DNA of 64,000 bases from Plotosus lineatus (lineage: Eukaryota > Chordata > Actinopteri > Siluriformes > Plotosidae). The notes under the pieces were generated by a model. It was not told the origin of the DNA and searched no databases. It saw nothing but the letters and a program-made list of their open reading frames with translations. Shown piece by piece: positions 1-11,186 of this stretch. The translations under genes were made by a program, and so were the position numbers. Position 1 is the first letter of the stretch. Each line of letters starts with the position of its first letter. Location of the stretch: contig CM045733.1 of the NCBI GenBank assembly GCA_024760905.1, positions 34,978,501-35,042,500 of the forward strand, read 5' to 3'.

Positions 1-271
1 AGTCGCCCCCAGTGCAGCTAACTGGGTTATCAAAGATGGGCCATGTCTCTCACTGTCTATGGTGAGAGGTTCATGTAAAAGAACCATTGCTGACTTTCGT
101 AAAAAGAGTAGCTGCAAAGCCGTCAGCGTGTTTCTTTCCCTTGCTAAAAGGGTTGGTTGTGACAGGAAGGGCATCCGACGTAAAAACCCATGCCAAATCA
201 AATGTGCGAATCAAATGATTCGCTTTGGCGACTCTCGAGAAGGGGGAAAAAGCTGAAAAGAAAGGAAGATA
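1..271 (+). repeat. tRNA-derived SINE, tail type A, cut by window edge
   Basis: This copy lacks the tRNA-like head because the window starts inside it. The shared SINE body is present (the 'tctctcactgtctatggtg' and 'accattgctgactttcgta' segments). It ends in the type A tail, 'gattcgctttggcgactctc' followed by an A/G-rich 'gaaaaagctgaaaag' end. That tail is the same as the 3' end of the RTE-like LINE at 63196-63911. Non-coding; the short reading frames in it are fortuitous. Confidence 0.88.
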
Positions 272-485
272 TAGAGGCCAGCAAAACAAACAAAAAAAAA
301 ACACCACCAGTGGTGTCTTATCTTAATTTCTGCATTTGCTATCCATTATCAGTAAATTTATCTGTCAGGGCTGCAGAGGAAGATGGGTCCAATTCCAATT
401 AACCTCATGTGAGAAGCAGGACAAAGCAGGCATACCTTTGAACTACACTCAGTCTATAGTAGGTCCAACAAAGTGAAAACCATTC

Positions 486-684
486 ATATCAGGCACTATA
501 GGCAATTTAGTGCATCCAGCTGAACTAATGTGCATGTCTTTGGACTGTGGACAGAAACCTCCACAGGCACAGGGACAACAAGTAAGTTTCACTCAGAACG
601 GCAAGAGTGCACATTAGATTCAAACCCAGAGTTTTCTTTCTGTGAAGTCAGTGCTACCCACTGAACCATATGAACCCACTGAAC
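486..684 (-). repeat. Degenerate V-SINE fragment
   Basis: On the minus strand this shows the eroded central V-SINE segment: the 'gtccaaagacatgcacatta' type motif, a 'tttgaatctaatgtg' box-B-like stretch, and a tail-like end. It abuts the 3' end of the Rex3 copy that begins near 685. Many substitutions indicate an old copy. Confidence 0.5.
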
Positions 685-3115
685 CCACTGAAACCAAGCC
701 CTGCCATGTAGCGAAGGATGTTCATTTTAGCCACTTGTATCTGTGATCTTGCTCTTTTGGTCACTACCCAAATCTTGTGACCATAGGTGAGTATTGGAAT
801 GTGGATTGACTGATAAATTGAGAACGTTGTGGCTCAGCTTCCTCTTCACCATACAGATTGGTGGGCTCCACTTTATAGCAGAGGCTGCAGCGATCTGCCT
901 GTCAATCTCTCAATCCATTTTTCCCTTACTCATGAACAAGACCCCGAAATACTTGAACTCCTCCACTTGGTGCAGGACCTCATTCCAGACCCAGAAGGTG
1001 CATTCCACCCTTTTTTGGCTGAGAACCATGGCCTCGGACTTGGAGGTGCTGATTCTGATCCCGTCTGCTTCACACTCACCTGTAAATCACTCATATTAGA
1101 GCTGGAGGTCCCGGATGGATGAAGCCAAAAGGACACCGTCATCTGCAAAAAGCAGAAATGAGATTCGATGGTCCTCAAACCAGATCCTCTCAACACCTCG
1201 GCTATGCCTAAAAATTATGTCCAGAAAAATTTTGAACAGAATCGGTGACAAAGGAGAGCCTTGGTGACTCCAACATTCACCAGTAATGAATTCAATCTGT
1301 TCTTACAAGTGCAGACAAAGCTCTGGCTCCACTGATACAGAGACCAAATTGCTTATAGCTGTGAGTCTGGTCCACCATACTCTTGAAGCATGCTTAACAA
1401 GATAGCTTGAGGGACACAATCGAAAACCTTCTCTAAATCCACAAAACACATGTGGTCAGATTGGGCAAACTCCCATGCCTCCTCCAGGATCCTGTAGAAC
1501 ATAGAGTTGGTCGAGAGTGCCAAGGCCAGGAAGAAAACCACATTGCTCCTTCTGAATCCGAGGTTCAACTCTCGGTTGGATCCTAATTTCTAGTACCCCT
1601 GCATAGACTTTCCTTGGTAGGCTGAGGAGTGTAATTACACAATGATTGGAACACACCCTCCTGTCCCCTTTTTTAAAAAGGGGGACTACCACCCTTGTTT
1701 GCCAATCCAGAGGTACCGCTCCGATGACCATGCGATGTTGCAGAGACGTGTCAACCGAGACAGTCCTACAACATCCAGAGCCCTCAGATATTCAGGGCAG
1801 ATCTTATCCACCCCTGGAGCCTGACCATTGAGGAGCCTTTTGACTATTTCAGCTACCTCAGCTCCAGTAATGGGTGGACCCCCACCCAAACCCCATGGAT
1901 CTTCTTCCTCCATAGAGGGCATGTTGGTGGGATTCAGGAGGTCCTCGAAATATTCCTTACACCTCCTGACAAAATCCCCAGTCCAGATGAGCAGTTCCCC
2001 ACTTCTATTGTAAACAGTTTTTGTGGAGAACTGCTTCCCCCTCCTGAGGCGTTGGATGGTGGCCCAGAACCTTTTTGAGGCCAACCAATAATTGCTTTCC
2101 AGGCTCTCACCAAACACCTCCCATGCCCTAGATTTTGCATCAGTAACAGCTTGGGCTACAGCACGTTTGGCATACCAGTACCTGTCTGCTGCCTTGGGAG
2201 TTCCACAGGCAAATAAAACCTAATAGGCCTCCTTTTTCAGCTTGACGGCCCCCTTTACTGTAGGTGTCCACCACCGGGTTCCCAGGTTACTTCCACGAGA
2301 GGCACCAATCAACTTCCGGCCACAGCTATGGACTGCTGCCTCGACAATGGAGGCACGAAACATGACCTATTTGGATTCCACGTCACCCGCCTCCTTCGGG
2401 ATGTGGTTGCAGCTCTGCCAGAGATGGGAATTAAAGGCCCCTCTTACAGGGGACTCTGGCAAAAGTTCGTAGGAGACCCTAACTACTCACTTTGGCCTGC
2501 CAGGTCTGGAGGGCAGCCTTTCACACCATCGGAGCCAGCTCACCACCCTCTAAAGATTTCAAGAAGGGTAGGTACTCTGGACTGTCAGTTGGTCCATAAG
2601 CACAAATAACAGTCAAGAACCATACCCCATCCAAAAGAGAAGGGAAGCTAACCTTTCGTCAACTGGGGAGAACCCAACATATGGGTACCAAAATGAGGGG
2701 CAACAACAATGCCCACACTGGCTCGTCGCCTTTCCCCATGAGCAACCCTAGAATGGAATAAGGTCCAGCCCCTCTCAAGATGGGTGGTTACAGAACCCAA
2801 GCCATGCATTGAGATGTCTCCTTTTCTGGCTGGGCTTGGCTGGGCACCATGGGCTCCATGTGTTCGATCACCTCCCCCAGTCCTGGCTCCAGGGAGACCC
2901 CAGTGACCCATGTCCGGGCAAGAGAGACCGTCTCCTATTATGTTTTTCCATAGGAGTTTTTGAATCGTGCTTCATCTGGACCTTCACCTAGGACCTTTTG
3001 GCCTTGAGTGATCCTACCAGAGTTGTAATGCCCCTGACAACATAGCTCCTAGGATCATTAGGACATGCAAACACCTCCACCATGATAAAGTGGCAAATCA
3101 AGGAGTCGGTTAAAT
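685..3115 (-). mobile_element. Rex3 non-LTR retrotransposon, near full length, decayed
   Basis: Rex3 (RTE clade) moves by target-primed reverse transcription using one protein with an N-terminal endonuclease and a reverse transcriptase. On the minus strand the block starts near 3115 with a 5' leader and runs through the endonuclease region (about 2900-2250) into the RT region (about 2120-900). RT motifs seen include FVDLEKVFD (1353-1568 frame) and QCGFLPGLGTLDQLY (1456-1731 frame). The stretches matching the published Rex3 primer sites lie near 1246 and 1685. The reading frame is broken by many stops and frameshifts, so it is a dead copy. The extreme 3' end is missing at 685, where a V-SINE remnant abuts. 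Confidence 0.88.
1353..2117 (-). pseudogene. Rex3 reverse transcriptase, broken
   Basis: Minus-strand frames 1686-2117, 1456-1731 and 1353-1568 are consecutive pieces of one Rex3 RT in shifted frames. The first piece (SLESNYWLASKRFWATI, and later GVDKICPEYLRALDVVG) is the linker and finger region. The second holds DWQTRVVVPLFKKGDRR and the QCGFLPG motif. The third holds the FVDLEKVFD palm motif. The YADD-type catalytic motif is not preserved in these frames. At least two frameshifts separate them, so no functional enzyme is encoded. Confidence 0.82.
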
Positions 3116-5044
3116 ACACCATTAACCAGTAAATTTTGTCTTGTTTGTCATTAAATAGCAGATTTTATTTATGTTTAAAGATATGCAGCTGTACAGTTCT
3201 CCTGATCTATGCATAATAATAGTGTTATTGACCTATAAAGATATCATTTGTCCTCTGAGAATCTCATTCAGCTGCCAGAACTATAATGCATCGAAAAGTA
3301 CTTTCTATGTAAACAGTTCATTGAAGAGAAACAGTTCTCTTGTCAACTCTTTGCAACAGTCCTCAAGTTTTCCTTTAACTATTGTTCTAAAAACACCATC
3401 AGTCCAATCCAATTACAGATACACTGCATCAGATGTTCAGGCTCAGTGTTTCATTTTTTACACATCATCAATGACCCATGATTATTACATTATATTACAT
3501 CAAAAAGAGTTGTGAAGAAATCAATAAGGAAGTGTGTAGTTACTCAAATTGTTAAATATAAAATAAAGCAACAAAGGAAATATCGAGTTTAGTTAAATAT
3601 TTTAACAATATTCTGAAATAATGATTACACCCCTTCTTGTTGGAGAGACAAAGTGAAAAGCAGTATTTTAAAAAAGTATAATCATTTTATCTCAACTTGA
3701 TTTTAAGTTTACTGTCCTCAATAGGGTTGAAGACAGCAATGCCACTCCTAACACTGCAACAAGATTATAGACTACACTATTTGTGGGTGTTAGAATATAG
3801 CCTTGGAAAAATACTGTAAAGATTTCCATTTTGGTCTAGACATTGCAATCACAAGGCTTCTTGCTATATTTTCTTTTACAGACTCCTGAAACTCAAGTAT
3901 CTCTCTTTGATGACTTAAAAGCTGAAAATGCTGACCATACAACCTTGCTGTGTGACAAAATTTTGGGGCAGAAGCACACGGATATGCTATCCATCCCACA
4001 AAGCATCTTTAATGTTTTGCTAGTAATTTGCAAATCGTCATTTGTCAATTGTTAATTGTCATTTAAGATATTTTGTCTCGTATATACTACATGTTTTTAA
4101 TGCTTGTGTAGATAATTTTTAATATGTGTTAACTTTATTTTCTTATACACTATAGACTATACAATGGTATCCACCAAGCCTGAAGTAAATAATTATTAAT
4201 TGTTGCAGTATATACTACATGAAAAAAGCAAAAATAGAATGAGACTCTTTTGGTTTGTTTTTACATATTTCAAGCTTGACAATCACATGCACTCCATTAT
4301 GGCATCTTTTAAAACTTATTCATGGTTTTCTAATGCACTACATACAAGCAGAAATGCAAAGTTCTCTTAAATGGAACTTGTATTTAAGGGTATACTGCCT
4401 GGGAACATAAGACTAGCATGTTCCATTACAGCATCTTTTAAAACTCATTAAAACTATACTTACACTTTACAAGAACATTAATTCATTTTCTGAACTGCTT
4501 AATCCTAATTAAGGTCATGGGGTGGCAACTCTGGGCCAGGGCAGAGGACACCCTGGACAGCTCACCAGGCCATCGCAGTTTATTAGAACATAAGATTAGC
4601 AAACTAAACTGAGTCATGAAATGATTTTTATGGTTTATTTTTGTGTGTGACAAGAGTAAAGTGTGCTCCATCACAAGAGCCACGCTCTGGCCCGAATCCT
4701 CCACTATGCCATTATTTGAACTGCTTTTAAAATTTGAAAAAGTGATCTTTTTACTTGAAAATATGAAGGCCATATTGAATTTTTCTTTCAATATAAAAGA
4801 AGAGGTGGGGTTCTAGGATTTTAAAATGGTTTCTCAAACAATATCCCATTTCAGTCCATGGGTTGTTGTAATCTCAATCTGACCTAATTATCCATATCAT
4901 ATAAATTATATAATTGGTTAATTATTCTTTCAATATATTGTAAACAGTCATGTTACTTTTGGCATGTCAGTTGTGTAGTAGTCACTTATCCGGTGTCATT
5001 GATGCAATAGTAAGAATTATTTCATGGCCTTTACCAGCTGATAT
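3116..5044. other. AT-rich sequence with little recognisable content
   Basis: No gene or complete repeat is recognised here. An approximately 18-base phrase, '(t)ggcatcttttaaaactta', recurs near 4300 and 4433. The interval 4478-4583 holds a fragment of the SINE tail described separately. A reading frame at 3843-4055 is preceded by a polypyrimidine-AG, but no family is recognised. Confidence 0.5.
4478..4583 (-). repeat. Type B SINE tail fragment
   Basis: The stretch 'ttctgaactgcttaatccta' through 'gacagctcaccaggccatcg' is the minus-strand 3' tail shared by the local V-SINEs and type B SINEs. The tRNA head and body are missing (5' truncation). Flanks 'agaacatta' and 'agaacataa' may be a decayed target duplication. 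Confidence 0.65.
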
Positions 5045-5272
5045 TTCCTTTTGGCTTTTTCCCTTTTTCAGGGGTCGCCACAGCGAATGATTCGCATATT
5101 TGATTCAGAATAGGTTCTTACGTCGGATGCCATTCCTGACACAACCCTTTAGTAAGGGGCAGAAACACGCTGATAGCTATGCAGCTACTCTTTACAAAGT
5201 CAACATTGTTGAAAGTCAACAATGGTTCTTTTGCATGCCTTTCACCATAAATAGTGAAAGACATGGCCGGCC
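5045..5272 (-). repeat. SINE, tail type A, 5' truncated
   Basis: Minus-strand copy beginning with the LINE-like end 'ggggtcgccacagcgaatga' and running through the common body. The sequence breaks off at 5272 inside the body, immediately before the long inverted repeat at 5281. A small internal repeat ('aaagtcaacattgttg' then 'aaagtcaacaatgg') is present near 5197-5225. Confidence 0.85.
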
Positions 5273-5280
5273 TACACACT

Positions 5281-5467
5281 TATGTGTATACTACACAGAA
5301 TCTGTATGTTATTATTATTATTTTATGTAGGGATATATAGGGATAATGGACACAATTATTCATTCAAGAGTTTTTTTTTCTTTTATAAATAATTGTGTTC
5401 ATTATCCCTATATATCCCTACATAAAATAATAATAATAACATACAGATTCTGTGTAGTATACACATA
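5281..5467. repeat. Near-perfect 80-bp inverted repeat with 27-nt loop
   Basis: The left arm 5281-5360 and right arm 5388-5467 are reverse complements at 79 of 80 positions by direct reading (single difference: tcc versus ttc near 5398). The loop is 5361-5387 and T-rich. Flanking bases show no convincing target-site duplication. Both arms contain the 'gggatatatagggataatg' phrase. The near identity implies a recent origin or ongoing gene conversion between arms. It could be a MITE, a snap-back replication product, or a hairpin RNA source; the sequence does not decide. Confidence 0.9.
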
Positions 5468-5858
5468 AAATATATGTATTGACAATGCCCTGAAATTTTA
5501 CAATGTTTTTCAAAATTCGGTAAAAACAAAATTGTTCATTTCCTGAAACCTTTATTTAACTTACATAAGTAATTAAAAAATTAAAGTAAATAAATTATTG
5601 ACTAACTTATTTTTGTATGAGCACATGTTAAATTGCATGCCTGCTTCCAATAAAAACTGGGATAGAGATATTTTCACCATGGGTATCATCACTTTTTCGT
5701 TTATTACACCTTTCAATTGCTTGGCAACTGAGGATGATAAGGGGTAGCACCTTCCCTTTCTCCACATAAATGGCTGAAGTGCTTTTGAGCAAGGTATCTA
5801 AACCCACTACTGCTCTCCGGACACCCCCAAAGCATGTGTGGCAGCCCACTGCTCCAAG

Positions 5859-5868
5859 TGTGTGTGCG

Positions 5869-5902
<34 letters not shown>

Positions 5903-5926
5903 AGTGTGTGTGTGTGCTCACTATTT
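5859..5926. repeat. (TG)n microsatellite
   Basis: Dinucleotide TG run with a few TGCG interruptions in its first part. It generates artificial Thr-His and Cys-Val reading frames on the two strands. Confidence 0.95.
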
Positions 5927-5995
5927 ACATGTGTGGATGCTGACTTTGGATGGGTTAAATGCAGAGGAAATAATTTCTTTTACGAGATTAAAACA

Positions 5996-6323
5996 TTCAT
6001 TCATTTTCTGTAACCGCTTAATCCTATTTAGGATCACAGTGAGGCTGGCACCCATCCCATCCGACTACGGGCAAGAGCAGAGTACACTCTGGACAGCTTG
6101 CCAGGCCATCGCAGGGCAGAAACCCGCTACAGCTATGCAGCTACCCTTATCAAAAGTCAGTAATGGTTCTTTTACACCATAGACAGTGAGAGACATGGCC
6201 GGCCTTTGATAATCCAGTTAGCTACACTTGGGGTACAGTGACGACCTATGGACAGTGGGGCTTGAACTCCAACATTAGGATCAGTGATCCAGCACCTTTT
6301 ACCACCAGGCCCTCACTGCCCGG
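5996..6323 (-). repeat. SINE, tail type B, full length with 10-bp TSD
   Basis: Minus-strand tRNA SINE with head at the right end ('ccagcaccttttaccaccag' is the reversed A-box region), common body, and V-SINE-like tail at the left ('taaccgcttaatcctattta'). It is flanked by direct repeats 'gattaaaaca' at 5986-5995 and 6324-6333, the target-site duplication of a LINE-mediated insertion. Confidence 0.9.
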
Positions 6324-6333
6324 GATTAAAACA

Positions 6334-7345
6334 GCATATCGAAATTTTAGAAAGTAAGTAAATAAATAAATAAAATTGAAATCCAAAATATAACACATCA
6401 CATAGAATATATACATACAAATTAAGCAAGTAAGACCTCAGACTCCTAATTACAAGGAGATGTGATAAGCAACACATTATAAAAACATGATATAAAGAAA
6501 GTTGTAAAAAGAAACAGGAAAAATGACACTAACAAACCATAAAATAACTAATAAAAAATATGGGAAACTGTGACAAAGTTGCAAAACTTTAAATATTTGC
6601 AGGAATAAAGAATAAGAGCAGTCACTAATCAATCAACTTTACAATACGGAAATTGTTCTTACAGGCTTCAGAAACCTATAAGAGTAATTCATTCAGTTGC
6701 CAAACTGTTTAATCCTAGTTAGGGTTGTGTGGAGGCTGTCTATCCGATCTCAGCCCACTCTCGGAAAAATTAGGCTACATCCTGAGCGACAACCCGATAA
6801 AACCACATTCCCACAAGAAGCAATGAACAAAACAGAAATCACTTTATCGCTGAAGTGCATGTAAAATCGTCTATTTTACACGGTTTACAGAAGTTAGGTT
6901 TTTGGGGTACTGTCAATATATGGTATCTTTTTAAACTCTGATTGGTTATCGCTTGAATCAATTGCCTGACGTTCAGCTCAGTTAAACTTCACACCCTCCC
7001 ACTTCACATCTTTTAGAAACTTTCACCTCTTTTTACTGATTTTACTGGCATTCACTGTCTTTACACGGTTGCTTTTTGATTCCTGTTCCTGGTTTGGCTT
7101 AAGAGTAATAGTGGTTTATATTAGAAATCATTGAAAGACAAGAATTTTATTGTAAGTATACAATATTATACACCATATCATCAATCAGCGACCACTTACA
7201 GTCACTTAAGTTATTCTTGCAGTTAGACTTTAAAGCCCTGACTAGAAGACATCAGAGCCTGCTAAAATCAATAATATATTGGGATTTTATAGGCGAAAAA
7301 AAAAAAATAATAATTCACTTCCTAATAATAACAGTATATTTTCCA
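6334..7345. other. No gene seen; remnant of type B tail at 6685-6785
   Basis: AT-rich sequence with no supported gene. A decayed minus-strand type B tail is recognisable at about 6685-6785 ('caaactgtttaatcctagtt'). The rest is unassigned. Confidence 0.5.
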
Positions 7346-7349
7346 GCTC

Positions 7350-7770
7350 ATAAGTGGCGCTTCGACAAGGTGCATGACTATTCACTTGGCGATCGCAAGT
7401 TCAAATCCGGTTTAATGCACATAGCCATCAGTGGCTGGGAGTCCATGGGAGTTAATTGGCCAAGCTCTGATGGGAGGGACAACATATGCTCATTTCCCTC
7501 TCACTCACAATGGTCGTCAGCCAATTATGGGCGCGTTTGATTTGTATGAGGGGGCAAATAGCACTTTGTCTCCGAGTGTGTTGGACTGTCCCCAAATACG
7601 CATGGTGCTGCAGTTCCCAAAGAGGCTGGTGGCTAGCATTACATGACATGGAGGAGGCGAGTACATGCATTCATCCTGGCCAGTGGTGGTCCTGTGACAA
7701 GGAAGGTCAGTACTTAATGGGAAGGAAATGGATATGACTAAATTATGGATAAAATGGGGAAGAATCCAAA
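7350..7770 (+). repeat. Probable tRNA-derived SINE of a separate family
   Basis: A Pol III box-B-like sequence lies at about 7391-7412 ('atcgcaagttcaaatccggt'). It is followed by a body containing 'gtgctgcagttcccaaagag' and 'atggaggaggcgagtacatg', and an A-rich end near 7740-7770. The layout fits another fish tRNA SINE, unlike the type A/B family. No clear target duplication was found. The reading frames across it are not genes. Confidence 0.55.
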
Positions 7771-7794
7771 AAAAGCTCAAAGGTTCAAGTTCAT

Positions 7795-9735
7795 CTCCTT
7801 CCTTTTTTTAATTCAGTCTGGTAAAGTTGAAATTAGCAATGCTTTTAATCAGGACTTTGTTTCAGCAGGTTATCTCTTTGAGAGGAACAAAACGGCAGGC
7901 CCAAGTTTCTCAGAGTAGACAATAACTGGTGTACTGGTAATACTTTTTGTTTCTACATTGCGTTTAAACTAAAGAAGTTCTTAAAACATTTATTTTAATT
8001 AATGTAAAAAAGTCTAATAGTGACTTGTTAGATCCATATATTTTGAAACTTTGCCCCATTTATTAACGGACTACAAGCTTATATATTTAATGTCAAGCAG
8101 GATACTTAAAATATGGAACATGGCTTATTGTTTTACCTTTATTAAAACAGGCCAATGCAATAATTTAAATAATTATCATCCAATATCTAGGCTGCCTTGC
8201 TTAGCTAAGATTCCGGAGTCCCTAGTTAACTCTCAATTAAAATATTTTTAAATGAAATTTGTATTTTGAATCCTTACCAATCTGATTTCAGATCTGGGCA
8301 TAGCACTGTTACTGCTACTTGTTTAGGTATAAATGGCATCTAAAAACACTAAAAAATAGACAACATTGTGCAGTCTTTTTCATTGACCTGTGTAAGGTGT
8401 TTGATACTGTGGATAATGCCCTTCTTCTGAACAGATTGTCAAACAGTGGCTTTGACACATCTGCTTGTGAACTACCTTGAGGATAGGATTCAATTTATTT
8501 TATTTGAAGACATTCAGTCTCAAAGTGCTCAAATCAGCACAGGAGTTCCACAAGTTTCAACTCTTGGTCATCTGTTCTTTATCTATATTAATAATATTGT
8601 GGGGCCGGTGGTGTAGTGGTTAGGGTGCTGCGCTCATGATCATGAGGTTGTGAATTTGAATCCCACTGAGACCCTCACTGTGCAAAGACCCCTGGGCAAG
8701 GTCTCAACCACAAGTGTGCTCTGTTCACCCAGCAGTATAAATGGGTACCAGTAAAAAATATACTGGGAAGATAACCTGCAATGGACTAGCGTCCCATCCA
8801 GGGTGAGTTGAACTCCTGGTCACGTCACGCAATGGAAACCAGGGATGAGCACCGGCCTGATGAGCCACTAGACTCGGGTGTAAAAACCCAACAGACTTTA
8901 CCTACCATTAATAATATTGGCTTATCTTTTGATTATTGCAACACCCCCCCCACCCCACCCCCACACCCCCCAACCCCGATTTTCAAATTTGTACCCAAAT
9001 TGAGCTTGTCCCTATTATACATTCTTTGGCATTTGGCTGGATAAAAAGCTGATTTTTAATAAGCATATGGAACATTTAACTGATAAGATATGGAGAATTG
9101 TTTTTTAGAAACAGAAATGGGGCTTGCTTCAATCTCAAAAGTAAATAGAAGGTTGTGCACTCAGTAATACTCCCTATGCTTGATTATGGTGATGTGTTTA
9201 TTGAAATGCATCGCCTTCTGTTTTAAAACCTTTAGATTCTGTTCATCATTCTGCTATTAGATTTATTACTGGTCTTGATTTTCGCACCCAGCATTGTGTG
9301 TTGTACAAGTCATTAGAATGGGATCATTGAAGCTAGACATGATTAAGACTAGCTTTTTATTTGTTTCTAAATGTGTTTTATTTAAAATCCTTAATTATCT
9401 AGCAAGGCTTCTTATGTGGCGAGTAGGTTGCCATGGGACATGATCGCAGGACTTGTATTTGAATGTTCCTTGTGGTAGAACTGAGCTAGATTAGACGGCT
9501 TTTTATTATAATAAATCCCTTATACCTGGAATCAGTTGCAAGTTCAACTAAAATTGAATGAGCTGGTTCCTTTTGGACATTTAAATTTTTTTATCAAATA
9601 AATTTATCAAGAGAATTGTTGTTACAAATGTCTTTGTAAACTGTGTTGTTTTAATTGTTTGTGATGTAGGGCCCTGCTGAAAAGGCTTCCTGCTTAATCA
9701 AATTAAAATAAATAAATAAATAAATAAATAAAACA
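7795..9735 (+). mobile_element. L2-like LINE, 5' truncated, decayed
   Basis: This encodes the RT half of an L2/CR1-like non-LTR retrotransposon. Readable pieces in several frames are NNLNNYHPISRLPCLAKI near 8155-8215 (the RT finger motif 'NYRPIS'), an FIDL.K.FDTVD-type palm motif near 8380-8415, and PMLDYGDV-like thumb text near 9170-9195. After the RT a 3' region leads to 'gggccctgctgaaaa' and an AAAT repeat tail at 9705-9732, typical of L2 tails. A tRNA SINE (8600-8906) is inserted after the palm region. Stops and frameshifts are frequent, so this is an old dead copy. Confidence 0.75.
8587..8919 (+). repeat. tRNA SINE (type D) inserted in the L2-like LINE, 13-bp TSD
   Basis: The element 8600-8906 starts 'ggggccggtggtgtagtggt' (A-box region), has a B-box-like 'gtgaatttgaatcccac', and ends 'aacagactttacctacc'. 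Direct repeats 'attaataatattg' at 8587-8599 and 8907-8919 flank it exactly. A second copy of the same family, reversed, lies at 39243-39553. Head and tail differ from the type A/B family. Confidence 0.92.
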
Positions 9736-11058
9736 TTGAGGGGTTGCATGTGGGGTTTACTTGCTCCAGCCTCCTGGCAACACCAGAGGAACAAAATATC
9801 TTAGTAAATGAATGAATGAATGAATGAATGAATTTAAAGCAACTGCATGAGTGGGTCCACCTTTGCATTTACAGCATTTGGCAGATGAAATATAATACAA
9901 AATATACACACAGCATTTTTGTATTTTTTGTGCTGTTCTGTGTGCGTTTATAGACAGTTCATAATGAGATTTCCAAGAAATCATCAGTTTATTGAATACT
10001 TGAACTGCCCAAACTGGCAGCAACAAATATACACCCCAAGTTAAAGTCACACAATTCAAAGTGTTTCCTGCGGTGATATTTGATGTGAGCTTTAACTCAA
10101 GCTATTGACCTCTATCTACTTTTTTCCTTGATTTGGTAAGTGTAGCATTGTTAACATGTACAGGTGTTCCTAATAAAATGGACCATCTGTGTATATGAGA
10201 AAGAAACTCTCTTGCTTGAGTGAAGAAATACAGCTCACCCTCCTCTCTGCCTGAGCCTGAGCGTAACTTGAAGACTGCTTCCAGTATCAGATTGTCTGTT
10301 TCTTTTTAATGTTTTTGTGTTTGTGACCTGTGCCCCATAACCAGGACTGTAATTTAAACTCTTGTGCCATTACTGACTCTGCAAAGATGAAGTATACTGT
10401 GCGTTTCAGCTATTCTATGTGAATGAAAATAAGGGCAGAGGGTATATCCTCCCCTTTTCCTTTACTCTAAAAACAGCTGGTGCAGAAAAAAAAACAGCCT
10501 TTGCCCCTTTCACCTCAGGCCACCCTCTCCTCTCTGCCACACATGACTGAGATATTTCCGAAGCTGTGTGAAAAGCATTCCAGCTGAAAAACTGAAAAAC
10601 TTATTTACTGCTCTTGTAGAATAGCTGGTATCCTTTTATTTATTTTTCATTTTAATCAGAGTGCTTTTTAATTCAGTCAACCCTGATTAAAGGTCTACTT
10701 TGGTTATATAGCAATTAAATGCTATTTTATCATGTCTAAGTGTAGTGCAATATTGGGTATACTACTCTAATTTTCCTGGCACTTAATCGGTTGTGAAAAT
10801 AACTTTGTGGGTACTTTCAATTTGTACATAAACTGCATATAAATCAAATACTATAAGATTCTTGTGAATTGCCCTTTGTGATAATTGTTGCTATTTACAT
10901 CACAGCACAAGGGAAACAGAGTATAAGGGTGAGTTGAGTCAGACTTTATCCTATAAACTTTTAGTCAGTTAAAAAAAAATCTCATCACTTCAGATTCAAG
11001 ATTTTGTGAAAGTGTTAGACAGAGACTTTAATCTGGCAATAATTGTATCATATATACA

Positions 11059-11062
<4 letters not shown>
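9736..11062. other. No gene seen; short (AATG)n run
   Basis: AT-rich sequence with a GAAT/AATG tandem run at about 9807-9834. No coding, RNA-gene or full repeat signature is recognised. Confidence 0.5.
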
Positions 11063-11137
<75 letters not shown>

Positions 11138-11140
11138 TAT

Positions 11141-11180
<40 letters not shown>
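11063..11180. repeat. Compound (TA)n-(GA)n microsatellite
   Basis: A TA run from 11063 to about 11140 is followed by a GA run from 11142 to 11179. It ends seven bases before the hAT target duplication. It creates spurious Tyr-Ile and Arg-Glu frames. Confidence 0.97.
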
Positions 11181-11181
<1 letters not shown>

Positions 11182-11186
11182 AGACA

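Noticed and set aside
3843..4055. 70-residue frame behind a polypyrimidine-AG ('ttttcttttacag')
   Set aside because: No donor site, no recognisable motif and AT-rich composition; a chance acceptor in AT-rich DNA is likely, though an exon cannot be excluded.
5281..5467. microRNA precursor
   Set aside because: The duplex is too long and too perfect for a typical miRNA hairpin; listed instead as an unexplained inverted repeat.
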